64,000 nucleotides of DNA from Cupriavidus sp. P-10. Its GTDB lineage: Bacteria; Pseudomonadota; Gammaproteobacteria; Burkholderiales; Burkholderiaceae. Where the stretch lies: the NCBI RefSeq assembly GCF_003402535.2, contig NZ_AP025172.1, forward strand, positions 744,001-808,000, written 5' to 3'. Numbering within the stretch: the first letter of the stretch is position 1; each line of letters opens with the position of its first letter. A model generated the notes under the pieces. It saw only the letters and a program-made list of their open reading frames with translations, did no database searches and was not told where the DNA came from. This document shows positions 9,319 through 17,290 of the stretch, piece after piece. The position numbers were made by a program, and so were the translations under genes.

Positions 9319-10341
9319 ATGGGTTATGGGTACGGGGGATGGAAGCCCTATGTCTCAGTCGCCGAGCGCAGAAAAAAGGCTGAACGAGCCGCCGAGAAGG
9401 CGAAGAAGGCTGGTTTGGTGCTGTCGCCAATCGCCTCATACCGCGGTGCCATCGCCAAGACCTTCTGGGGCAAGGCCTGGTGCGACAATCTGGAAAGCTA
9501 CAGCGACTATGCCAGCCGCCTGCCGCGCGGCCGTACCTATGTGCGCAACGGTTCTGTGATTGACCTTCAGATTACGGCAGGCGAAGTCCGCGCGCAGGTA
9601 ATGGGTTCGAGTCTGTACACGGTCGCTGTGACCGTGACGGCGTGTCCCGCAAGGCAATGGCGAGCGATCGGCGCCGATTGCGCGGGGTCGATCGATTCGA
9701 TCGTGGAACTCTTGCAGGGCAAGCTCTCGACAGCCGTGATGGAGCGCATCTGCAAACCTCGCAGCGGTCTTTTCCCAGTGCCGGAAGAAATCAGGTTCAG
9801 TTGCAGTTGTCCAGACTGGGCGTCAATGTGCAAGCACGTTGCTGCCGTACTTTACGGCGTCGGCGCGCGGTTCGACCAACAGCCGGAATTGCTCTTCGCC
9901 CTGCGCCGCGTCGATGCCAATGATCTCGTCAGGCAGGCCGGCGCTGGCCTGCCCAAATCGACAAAACGACCCGCCAGCAGCAAGGTGCTCGACGACGCCA
10001 TGGTGGCCGATTTGTTTGGCATCGAGATGGCCGACGCTAACCCACCGCCGACGCCTGCTGTCGGACGTAACAAGCCACCGGCAGGTAAGGTGACAGCGAA
10101 GAAGGCGACCAAGTCGGCCGTCTCGACAACCCGTAAGCCACCTGCGAATGCGAAGACTGCGGAGGACAATAAGTCGGTAACAAAGAAGTCATCAGTCAAG
10201 GCATCCGCAGGGCCACGCAAATCGGCATCTGGCAACGTTGTTGCCGGTAAAGCAGACGTGGCGTCCCCGCCTACAACCCCGAACGAGGCTGCAACAAGGA
10301 AGCGCGCCAGTACGCGACCGGTGAAGGGGACGTCCCGCTAA
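9319..10341 (+). CDS. SWIM zinc-finger protein with Lys/Ala-rich tail
   Basis: A 340-aa protein. Residues 1-150 contain the region usually found ahead of SWIM domains (YRGAIAKTFWGKAWCDNLES). The zinc finger follows the CxCx(n)CxH pattern in FSCSCPDWASMCKHVAAVLY (about 154-173). After residue about 230 the protein becomes a basic, low-complexity tail (KVTAKKATKSAVS and similar) that resembles the histone H1-like protein at 5.5 kb. It probably binds DNA together with the SNF2 ATPase encoded 18 bases upstream. The two almost certainly form an operon. Confidence 0.92.
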   Translation: MGYGYGGWKPYVSVAERRKKAERAAEKAKKAGLVLSPIASYRGAIAKTFWGKAWCDNLESYSDYASRLPRGRTYVRNGSVIDLQITAGEVRAQVMGSSLYTVAVTVTACPARQWRAIGADCAGSIDSIVELLQGKLSTAVMERICKPRSGLFPVPEEIRFSCSCPDWASMCKHVAAVLYGVGARFDQQPELLFALRRVDANDLVRQAGAGLPKSTKRPASSKVLDDAMVADLFGIEMADANPPPTPAVGRNKPPAGKVTAKKATKSAVSTTRKPPANAKTAEDNKSVTKKSSVKASAGPRKSASGNVVAGKADVASPPTTPNEAATRKRASTRPVKGTSR

Positions 10342-10600
10342 ACTCCGATTCCATCTCGCATGGAAGCCGTCGTGATGTTCCGGGAAATTGTCCTGGCTAG
10401 AGGATGTGCGGTGTACGCTAGTTCTGCGTCTTGCGGGAAGGCGATCTGCTTTCAGCAGTCGGTGGATGACCATGGCGCTGCGCCTTCGCGCCGCGATGAG
10501 CGCTGCAGTACCATCATGCATCGGCCCTTGATGAAGCCGATGTCCGGCTGTCGCCGAATATCGCTGGGCCGTTCAACTCGCAACCTATGGGAGTCCAGAC

Positions 10601-11029
10601 ATGGTCGCAGTCAAACACGACGAACTTTCCATGGCATTCGACTTCGTTAGTTGCGCGGCGCCGATGGAGCACAACGCGTATGTCTCACTCGATACGGGCA
10701 AAGTCTATTGGACTTCTGATTACAACGACACCTTCGACGAGGAGGTTCCTGACGACCTTGAAACCTCGGACCGCTACCTTGCGATACCGCATAAGAACGA
10801 GCTCGGTCTTGGACGAAGTCTCGCCCTCCAATTTGTTGCACAGGAGTTGCCTGAGTGTTGCGACCAGGTGGAAGAATTCTTCCGACGACGAGGCGCTTAC
10901 GCGCGCTTCAAGGACTTGCTGGAGCGCAAAGGCATTCTCGAGCTCTGGTATTCGTTTGAAGCCGACTCGGCCGAAAGAGCGCTGAGGCAATGGTGTGCCG
11001 AAAGCGGGCTGGAGATGCTGGAGTCGTAG
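10601..11029 (+). CDS. UPF0158 family protein
   Basis: A 142-aa cytoplasmic protein matching the UPF0158 pattern: HNAYVSLDTGKVYWTSDYND early, YLAIPHKNELGLGR in the middle, FFRRRGAYARFKDLLERKG and a C-terminal ERALRQWCAESGLEM. The length fits the family. The ATG at 10601 is used, with GGGAG upstream. Family function is unknown. The gene stands alone, 260 bases after the SWIM gene. Confidence 0.88.
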   Translation: MVAVKHDELSMAFDFVSCAAPMEHNAYVSLDTGKVYWTSDYNDTFDEEVPDDLETSDRYLAIPHKNELGLGRSLALQFVAQELPECCDQVEEFFRRRGAYARFKDLLERKGILELWYSFEADSAERALRQWCAESGLEMLES

Positions 11030-11281
11030 CGCCGGATAGTCATGCCGCAATGTCCGGCCGGCCTCTGGCAATTCAGGCACCGCCGACAGACAAATTGCCT
11101 GGCCGATCGGCCACATACTGACGCTGGCCCACGGCGACGAGCCTAGCCGTCGCGGGGCCATCGTTACAAGCCAATAGTTTCATGATCAGGAAACTATGAA
11201 TCAGGCGCTGTCGCCTGCCAGGCCTGCAGTTTCGATCCCCTGCCCTCTGCGGAGCGATATGCAAGAGCCTTCGTAAGGGTT

Positions 11282-11321
11282 TATACTGACACCCGTCTCC
11301 TCCCTTCTCCTAAAGGGATTC
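11282..11321 (+). promoter_or_regulatory. Possible promoter and short transcript ahead of a terminator
   Basis: A TATACT -10-like box (11282-11287) lies just ahead of a pyrimidine-rich stretch CTCCTCCCTTCTCC (11297-11310) that could pair with Shine-Dalgarno sequences. This leads directly into a perfect terminator. No ORF fits, and the -35 region is weak. It could be a small RNA of about 55-65 nt. Confidence 0.3.
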
Positions 11322-11350
11322 ATGCCCGCCCGAGCAGCGGGCATTCTTTT
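11322..11350 (+). terminator. Strong Rho-independent terminator
   Basis: An 8-bp perfect stem ATGCCCGC/GCGGGCAT (11322-11329, 11337-11344) with a 7-nt loop is followed by TCTTTT. No coding gene ends immediately upstream, since the UPF0158 stop is 290 bases away. That suggests an RNA gene. Confidence 0.8.
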
Positions 11351-11389
11351 GCCTGTGCTCCTGGTCGACTAATCGGAAGTTCTGCGAAG

Positions 11390-11629
11390 TCAGGACTCTC
11401 TGCAACGAGCGCGTGGCCGCTCGTCAACCTCTGCGTCCGACCTGTGCCGGTTCTGCAGACGTTCGTGCATCGTCTCGCAGCGTATCAACATCATTGTCGC
11501 GGGCTCCTCGTCTGCGTCGGCAGCCTCGGCGGCGATGCGCAGATATACTTGGCGGGAGATGATGGCGACGATCACGATAACGGCGCCCACACCGAAGGCG
11601 CGGGCCACAAACGGAAGGTATCGTGCCAT
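11390..11629 (-). CDS. Possible small membrane protein
   Basis: From ATG 11629 (MARYLPFVARAFGVGAVIV) the frame encodes about 79 aa. One hydrophobic segment (residues about 7-27) is followed by an acidic then basic soluble tail. The ribosome binding site is weak and no family is recognised. An ATG two codons earlier is also possible. It could equally be a chance frame, but the clear single transmembrane segment makes it worth listing. Confidence 0.35.
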   Translation of the reverse strand: MARYLPFVARAFGVGAVIVIVAIISRQVYLRIAAEAADADEEPATMMLIRCETMHERLQNRHRSDAEVDERPRARCRES

Positions 11630-11849
11630 CGACATCGCAACGGGTAGTAACAAGGTGATTTCGTGAAGCCTACATGAAGATGTCGAAGGACGGTCTACGC
11701 CGTTGCAGGATTGACACCACCCCCGTTTCGCCTTCACCGGGCGATGGCGTCTTGTGTAACCCATCACTGGGCCTGATGCGCATGCCAAAGACGATCGAGC
11801 CCCTATCGAAGGACAGCTACTGGGCCTCACCCCACGCGCCGTTTCCGCT

Positions 11850-12023
11850 GGACGGCCGAACGGCCATGATGAGGTCTTCCCTGGCGCTCACTGCGTCAGC
11901 GACGGCAAATGGGTTACCTTTTATAAGAACGGGGAAGAGGTCTGGGCGTGCAACGCCATGTATGCCGCCGCCCATTTCAACTTTGCTGCCGTAGGGAGTG
12001 CCTGCGCGTCGGTGGCCGACTGA
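11850..12023 (+). pseudogene. C-terminal protein fragment, repeated at 55.9 kb
   Basis: One frame reads HDEVFPGAHCVSDGKWVTFY and then NGEEVWACNAMYAAAHFNF up to the stop at 12021-12023. Immediately upstream a different frame reads LLGLTPRRFRWTAERP, so the gene appears frameshifted near 11862. The last part (WACNAMYAAAHFNFAAV) is closely matched at 55.87-55.93 kb. The parent family is unidentified. Confidence 0.5.
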
Positions 12024-12667
12024 GGTACTGACCTTGCCCCGTTTGATGAATCTCTTAGCCGAGGGAATCATGCCGCCAGCTGATGCTGGGCTGCGAACCA
12101 CGAGGCCGGACGTTGAGCATTGCCTGAACCAAGGTTCCTCCGATCCTCGGACAGGTTACTTGCCATGTCTCGGTGCACTGGGCCGATCGCCAGGAAGCCT
12201 AATCCGAGCTTTACCACAATACAAAAAGGCACCCTACGGCTAGTACTGTCGGCAGCAAGGCAATCCATAAATACTTCAAGAGCTTTGCCCTTCTTCCGCG
12301 AAGACAGATTGCCCGTTCTGACCTGCGGAATTCGCCCAGGCCGTCGGTGTAAAGCTTCTCCCAACGCATTTCCATTAACAACCTCCCTTATCCACAAGCT
12401 CAATCTTAAAGGTAGCGTTTGACTTTGCAATAGCAGAAGGTATGAGGCTGGCCAATCAGCGAGCTAAACCCTACGGCTGATGACGCGTTTCGAGTTCGCG
12501 CGTATGCTTTCCTGCGAGGATGGACTCACCGCAATTCAGACATCGTATCGTGGTGAACGGAAAGTCCTTGCCGATGGATTGATTGTTACGGCGTGCAGAC
12601 ATGTGTGGTCTGTTTATCCATCGTGGTGTTGGCAGAGGAAGCACGGGTACCCACCCGAGGAGGCAAC
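12024..12667. other. Intergenic, no supported gene
   Basis: About 640 bases with only short overlapping frames and no recognised family. Confidence 0.4.
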
Positions 12668-12871
12668 ATGCATTGGACTACGAAGGTCAATGCGGCAGAC
12701 TCTGCAACGAGTCCCTCTTGCATGTTGTCTGGAGATCCACCGGATGCGATGCTGTTCCGGGTCGTGGTCAACGGGCGAGGCACCTACTACGGCTTCTTCC
12801 CGCACGTCTGCGATGCCATTTCGGATGCGCTGGACCATGGCGCGTTCAGTGTTGCAGTGATAAGAGCCTAG
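12668..12871 (+). CDS. Small hypothetical protein, 67 aa
   Basis: The ATG at 12668 (MHWTTKVNAADSATS) is chosen because GAGGAGG lies 4-10 bases upstream. A longer frame exists but lacks such a site. The C-terminal two thirds (LFRVVVNGRGTYYGFFPHVC, DAISDALDHGAFSVAVIRA) has the look of a compact alpha/beta domain seen in small Burkholderiales hypotheticals. No signal peptide. Function unknown. It may be co-transcribed with the gene 42 bases downstream. Confidence 0.6.
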   Translation: MHWTTKVNAADSATSPSCMLSGDPPDAMLFRVVVNGRGTYYGFFPHVCDAISDALDHGAFSVAVIRA

Positions 12872-12912
12872 CCGGAGGCGCGGCCCTCCGTTGCACATGC
12901 GATAGCCTGTGT

Positions 12913-13197
12913 ATGGGCACTGTAACAGCCGTTCCATGCCTGCTGTGTACCACACTGGCGCGACGCTGGCGGGATCGAAAAGATCCCCTACATAGCGGCC
13001 GCGTCTACCGCTGCGCAGCATGTGGTGGGCGATTCGCGGTTGCCGGCGATGCCTTGGCCGCCATCGAGCAAGGGCAATGGGATGCCGCTGATCTGCAATC
13101 TGCTGTTAGGCAGCGCATTGCTGCCGGTGCATTGCCACGCATTGAAAGCGACGGGGGCAGATCAATCGTGGTGGCCGTAGGCCGCCAGGCTACCTGA
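12913..13197 (+). CDS. Small zinc-ribbon-like protein, 94 aa
   Basis: From ATG 12913 (MGTVTAVPCLLCTTLARRW) the protein carries two CxxC pairs (CLLC and CAAC, about 25 residues apart), which could bind zinc. A helical segment (AIEQGQWDAADLQSAVRQRI) and a basic C-terminus follow. The ribosome binding site is weak. No named family is recognised. It follows the gene at 12668 on the same strand. Confidence 0.5.
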   Translation: MGTVTAVPCLLCTTLARRWRDRKDPLHSGRVYRCAACGGRFAVAGDALAAIEQGQWDAADLQSAVRQRIAAGALPRIESDGGRSIVVAVGRQAT

Positions 13198-13380
13198 TAC
13201 CTGTCAGCGCTGATTCCCATCTGGAGTGCTTGCATTGATGCAGCTGCAGGGGGCGGGCGAACAGCAGGCAGCCTGAGGCTGAATATACCCCGCACTCTGC
13301 TGGGTATGACCGTCAACACCTTTCCACAAGAATTTTCTCGCGTCGCGAGTTTGACCCTCCGCGGCCGTCGCCTTACCCAT

Positions 13381-13402
13381 GCCCGACAATGCGGGCTTTT
13401 TT
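13381..13402 (+). terminator. Likely Rho-independent terminator
   Basis: A GC-only stem GCCCG/CGGGC with a 6-nt loop (ACAATG) is followed directly by six T residues. It lies about 180 bases after the zinc-ribbon-like gene. Confidence 0.6.
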
Positions 13403-13963
13403 CCCTGGCATCGTCGCGGGGGCTACCGTTGCCGCGGTCCGGGGACCAGCGGCAACTCGTGCCTCCCGGTGAGTGCGCTCCTGTCTCGCTGGCGACTCAA
13501 GTCGCCGCACTCCCTCCCCCGCTTGCCATAGCAGACCGGTGATCTACACTTGCGCGCACAAGGTGCAGAGCCAAGCACTGGCAAGGACGGAGAGAGGCAT
13601 CACCAACGCGCAGTCCGGTACCAACATCCTTGAAGGAACCTTAGTTGTCATCAATCGCCTTTGAGATGGCGCTCGTCCATCTCGCCCCGCCGTTATCGAC
13701 GTCATGTGCTCTGTGCTCTGGAACCGGCCGTTCGTCACCAGCGAGGCCAAATGCCTGTATCGAGGCGGAGGTTTCGCCGGTGCGCCACGCTGCGGCTGCC
13801 CCTTCAATGATGAAGGCCCGCCCACGGTCGGCGATGCCGCAGACCGGTAATGAGACATAGCCCCAATCATGTCTAAACTCCGGTATTGCGTGACGAAAAC
13901 CGCGAGGACCCCGTCAGACTGCCGCCGGCTCCTGTGTCGCGCTGTATGTAGCGCCTGACCGCG
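13403..13963. other. Intergenic, no supported gene
   Basis: About 560 bases. Short frames overlap on both strands and none has a family match I can name. It lies downstream of the RES toxin gene, which reads toward it. Confidence 0.45.
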
Positions 13964-14626
13964 CTAGGCGTTCGACGTCCAATCGTCGTCGCTTGGCGCT
14001 AGGCCAATTTGATTGGCCGTCAGATAGGGGCCCAACTCGGGAAAGTCGAACAGCGGAGTTGGGGTACTTGCTGGTACCAGCTGGGCACGGTCATCGAAGA
14101 TCGCGACGCTGGGCTCGCCCGCCAGGCGCGACTGAAAATACAAGCCATCGATCCGAGGAAATGCCGCATGCAATGCCGAACTCCACAGGTTCGGGCCAAG
14201 GTAGTCGGTGACCGAAAACACTCGAGCGTCCATGCCAAGGGCGGTCAGCACACCGGTAAGATCAGCGAGTACGAGAGGCCGGCGATCGGTCAAGGCGAGC
14301 CTGCAAACGCATCGGCTGCTCAGTTCATGCTCATCGAGCATTAGCGGCAGACGTTGTCCCTGGAAACGCTCCCGAATGACTGCTTCGGCCATGCACGCGG
14401 CAAAGCTGGGAGCTGCATAGAGGACGCCGAACTCGCCGCCTGCCGCATCGAACCGGTAATGGGTTACGCCCGGCGCGCGGCGATTGTAGTAAATAGGGTC
14501 CAGATGCGCGCGATGGATCCGCCAGAGCGCTATTTTCTCGAGATCGAGTGTCTTTGTGGCAAGCCGTCGGTCAGCCAAGTCGGCCGGCGGCAGCGGGCAA
14601 CCCAATTCTTCTGCGCTAAAGGTCAT
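13964..14626 (-). CDS. RES-domain toxin (NAD+-degrading type)
   Basis: RES-domain toxins of Xre/RES modules deplete or modify NAD+ (NAD+ phosphorylase or ADP-ribosyltransferase-like). The start is ATG 14626 (MTFSAEELGCPLPP), overlapping the antitoxin stop as ATGA. The domain shows the family hallmarks: an Arg in LWRIHRAHLDPIYYN, HYRFDAAGGEFGVLYAAPS, a Glu in CMAEAVIRERF, and the later segment DYLGPNLWSSALHAAFPRID with the family Ser. At 220 aa it is full length. The antitoxin is directly upstream, so the pair is a type II toxin-antitoxin operon. Confidence 0.9.
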   Translation of the reverse strand: MTFSAEELGCPLPPADLADRRLATKTLDLEKIALWRIHRAHLDPIYYNRRAPGVTHYRFDAAGGEFGVLYAAPSFAACMAEAVIRERFQGQRLPLMLDEHELSSRCVCRLALTDRRPLVLADLTGVLTALGMDARVFSVTDYLGPNLWSSALHAAFPRIDGLYFQSRLAGEPSVAIFDDRAQLVPASTPTPLFDFPELGPYLTANQIGLAPSDDDWTSNA

Positions 14627-15381
14627 GCGGCGCCCTGCTCGTCGCGGTACCGCGCGTCGACGAGCCGCACAACGGCGTCTATCGGGGCCACTGCGTCGGC
14701 GATCCAATCCGCCGGCGTGCGCCCCTCTAGGCTTTCTTGCGGGCGATGCAGAAAGTTATGGATGACCCAACTGCTCGCTCCCGCCGCCACGAACGGTGCA
14801 AGCACAGCGGCCAGCCGCTCGGAATCGACGTGGAACTGCCACGACGGATAGCGAAACCCTCGCTCGCGACCCGGCAGCACGAGCGCGTAGAGCCGCCCCC
14901 CCTGCCGGTCCTGGTTGATGGCGCGGTCCGAACGACCCGCATAAAGCGCGGCGTCCTTAAGAGACAGGTTTTCCGGCTGCTCCCACTCCCGTGCGGCTGC
15001 CAGTCGACCACGTTCACGCGCCGCCTGCAGCGGATCGGTATGTGCAGCCTCGCCCGCATGTGCCACAGGCTCTCCGGCAGCAACAGAACGACGTTCGCGG
15101 AAAGGACGATTCGGCTTCGCAAAGATCCGAACGATCCTGCCAAGTGCAGCATCCAATTCGTGCTGGACCTCGACAGACAATGCGACCTCACGCGACGCGT
15201 CGTTGACGAGAGCCACAGCGGTCTCAACTAGCTCACTGGGCGTGGCGTGTTGCGACTCACGTGCTGCTGCGGAGGATGTCGCCCGCCGAGCGCGGACCCG
15301 GCTAATCGGAATCTGGGATTCGAATCGGACAGGGCCGGCGGCGAAACGCGCGCGAAGAGAAATACGGCGGGGGATGGTCAT
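14623..15381 (-). CDS. Xre/MbcA/ParS-type antitoxin
   Basis: A 252-aa protein upstream of and coupled to the RES toxin gene. The C-terminal third (SSWVIHNFLHRPQESLEGRT, PADWIADAVAPIDAVVRLVD) matches the toxin-binding domain of the MbcA/ParS/Xre antitoxins, here in an Arg-rich longer variant. The middle contains a helix-turn-helix-like segment (LSLKDAALYAGRSDRAINQD). The N-terminal 100 residues are not typical and may add a DNA-binding or regulatory part. It starts at ATG 15381. Copies of a TTCATGA motif overlap and precede the start and could be its autoregulatory operator. Confidence 0.82.
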   Translation of the reverse strand: MTIPRRISLRARFAAGPVRFESQIPISRVRARRATSSAAARESQHATPSELVETAVALVNDASREVALSVEVQHELDAALGRIVRIFAKPNRPFRERRSVAAGEPVAHAGEAAHTDPLQAARERGRLAAAREWEQPENLSLKDAALYAGRSDRAINQDRQGGRLYALVLPGRERGFRYPSWQFHVDSERLAAVLAPFVAAGASSWVIHNFLHRPQESLEGRTPADWIADAVAPIDAVVRLVDARYRDEQGAA

Positions 15382-15411
15382 GAACCCATTTTAGTTCATG
15401 AAGTTCATGAC
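15376..15411. promoter_or_regulatory. Candidate operator of the Xre/RES operon
   Basis: Three spaced copies of a palindromic core occur within 36 bases: GGTCATGAAC (15376-15385, over the start codon), AGTTCATGAA (15393-15402) and AGTTCATGAC (15402-15411). The position and symmetry fit binding by the antitoxin. Not proven. Confidence 0.45.
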
Positions 15412-15826
15412 GCCAACCGACTCTGCAGCCATGCGTGAGTCGTCCGCCCAATAAGTGCATAAATAAGCACATAATGTATTGGGCCCGCGCGAACATCCAG
15501 CAGTAGGCTCTCCTTCCCTGTGTGACTCGGCCAGTGCGCATCCAAGCGGGGACAAACTTTCCTACAGTTCGCGCAGCGCGTAACCTTGCGCGGTCCTACA
15601 CGATGCCCATTCTCGCGCGCGCCGAGATTCGGAATAGCCAGTTCCGCCAACTGCCTGCGACAAGGCAACGTTATCGTGCGCTATCGCCCCTCCCAGCGAT
15701 GCCAGCGCTTCATGTGCAAACCGGTCCGACGCGCCGCGGGTCATTGAGATTCGCCGAGATAGCGGAAGCGCAACGGCGGTAGCCGGCAGTCAGGAAAAGA
15801 CAGTGAACGACCTGCGGATTCAATGT
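15412..15826. other. Intergenic, no supported gene
   Basis: About 415 bases between divergently placed genes. A plus-strand frame near 15.65-15.73 kb has two Cys and many Arg residues, but no domain can be named. Confidence 0.4.
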
Positions 15827-16960
15827 TCACTTCGGGCAGGGATGCTCGCTGTCGGCTGGAACCGCACAACTTTGTCGTTGGGCATCTTCGAAGACGGCCG
15901 TACACGATGTTCCATTCTTGAAGCCATGGCCAGAATACCACGGCATTACGTGGGGACGTTTGGGTTCCGCTTCCGCATCGGCACGAAGGTTCAAAGCAAG
16001 ATCGAACATCGAATGTTCCGATATCGCATTGGGTGAAGCTTCATAGCCAAACCGAACTTCCTGGATGTGGCGGTCCGGGGCGAAGAAGAGCTTATGAATG
16101 AAGCGCAGATGCGTCAAAATTTCATACGACTCGTAGAACCGATAGATTCTGGCTTCGGCGCCAAGCTCCTGTAGGCAGGAGCAAGCAGATACAACGCGGC
16201 CGCGATTATCGGTGTCAGTATGGGCGGTGACGGGGCTCGAGTCGAACGCGTATGCTTGATCGATGTATTCGGGTAGCGCATAAAGGATATGTTGTGCCAA
16301 TCCTCCCCCTAGCGAATGCCCCGCTGAGCTAAACCGGATGTCGGTTCCGTCAGTCGGACGACCTGGTCCAACTCTAAAGTATTCAATGACTCTTCGGGCT
16401 ATGTCTTCTGCCCGGCCATACTGATTTTCTTTCGTGAACCAACGAGTGACCCAATATAGGTTTCCGTAGACCCAATCGTCAGTGCTATCGTTGTCGGTGC
16501 CTCTGAAGGCAATGACGACGTCAAGCTTCCCACCAGCCTTTCGGGACCAGACATGGTAGGAGAAGCCGAGGTCGTCCTGACAGAAGCCAGCTGGCGAGAT
16601 TGCCTCATCGATTTGCCAGCGAGCGCCACCGCGGGTACTCGCTTCAAGTGCGTTTCGTAGCTTTTCTAGCGCCACAGGCGAAAGCTTTTTTTTCTTGGTA
16701 GAACAAGACTCAGCTTCTTCGTACGCAAGTGCGGCCATTGCTGCATAGGGCGCAAACCTAGCTGCGCCCGCACGACCGTCCTCCAGCTTCATTCTCACCT
16801 GAGAGGAGCGGATACGTGGCACATCCTCACCAAGAACTTTGCCGCCCGGCTCAACGCAATCGTCGACGCTCAAATGTGTGCACCCTACGCACAGAAACAA
16901 GCTGCCGAGCTGCATCGCGCTTTTCATCCGCTTGCCAAATCGAAAACGCCAATTGGCCAT
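15827..16960 (-). CDS. Lipase class 3-like lipoprotein
   Basis: A probable secreted or outer-membrane esterase/lipase. The start is ATG 16960 (MANWRFRFGKRMKSAM), with GGAG six bases upstream. A lipoprotein signal ends in the lipobox LCVGC. The alpha/beta-hydrolase core has YHVWSRKAGGKLDVVIAFRG, typical of the class 3 oxyanion strand, and the nucleophile elbow GHSLGGGLAQ. Candidate catalytic Asp and His are in AYAFDSSPVTAHTD and near the C-terminus. About 377 aa, so full length. The Lys run TKKKKL near residue 90 comes from a run of A/T bases. Neighbours give no pathway. Confidence 0.88.
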   Translation of the reverse strand: MANWRFRFGKRMKSAMQLGSLFLCVGCTHLSVDDCVEPGGKVLGEDVPRIRSSQVRMKLEDGRAGAARFAPYAAMAALAYEEAESCSTKKKKLSPVALEKLRNALEASTRGGARWQIDEAISPAGFCQDDLGFSYHVWSRKAGGKLDVVIAFRGTDNDSTDDWVYGNLYWVTRWFTKENQYGRAEDIARRVIEYFRVGPGRPTDGTDIRFSSAGHSLGGGLAQHILYALPEYIDQAYAFDSSPVTAHTDTDNRGRVVSACSCLQELGAEARIYRFYESYEILTHLRFIHKLFFAPDRHIQEVRFGYEASPNAISEHSMFDLALNLRADAEAEPKRPHVMPWYSGHGFKNGTSCTAVFEDAQRQSCAVPADSEHPCPK

Positions 16961-17290
16961 CTGCAGCTCCAGCAAGCAAAAGCAATTGCCATCGGGAAGT
17001 GATCATAACTATCGTGCAAAAAATATCGGTCCTCAACCGCGGCAAGGAGCAAACAGCCTTTTGCCTGTTGAGCGCACAACTCGGCGATGTAGCTTAGCGG
17101 CTCTGTACCCTGCGGGAGCTGGATGGACACCCCACTTCGGTTGGGTGTTTACGTGGCAATTTTTGATCCCGGTCAACCTCCGCTTGCTATAGATTGTTAA
17201 GACATTTAGAACGACCGGTTCCGCTTAGCAGGACCGGCAATAAGTGCCTTTTTCGTATCAGCAGCTGGCGTAGGCACAAAGCCGCCGCCG
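16961..17290. other. Intergenic region between divergent genes
   Basis: 330 bases carrying the promoters of the lipase gene (minus) and the GGDEF/EAL gene (plus), plus a UUCG hairpin at 17127-17150. No gene. Confidence 0.5.
17127..17150 (+). terminator. Hairpin with UUCG tetraloop, terminator-like
   Basis: ACACCCCA-C[TTCG]G-TTGGGTGT followed by TT. The stem has one mismatch and a stable UUCG loop. It would stop transcription entering from upstream before the GGDEF/EAL gene. No gene directly feeds it, so its target is unclear. Confidence 0.45.

Noticed and set aside
6622..10341. SNF2 plus SWIM as a known anti-phage system
   Set aside because: SNF2/SWIM pairs are common housekeeping-like genes in bacteria. 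No nuclease, methylase or sensor gene accompanies them here.
15640..15745. Zinc-ribbon start of an IS1-like InsA
   Set aside because: A plus-strand frame has Cys and Arg in a suggestive pattern, but only one CxxC-like pair and no downstream transposase.
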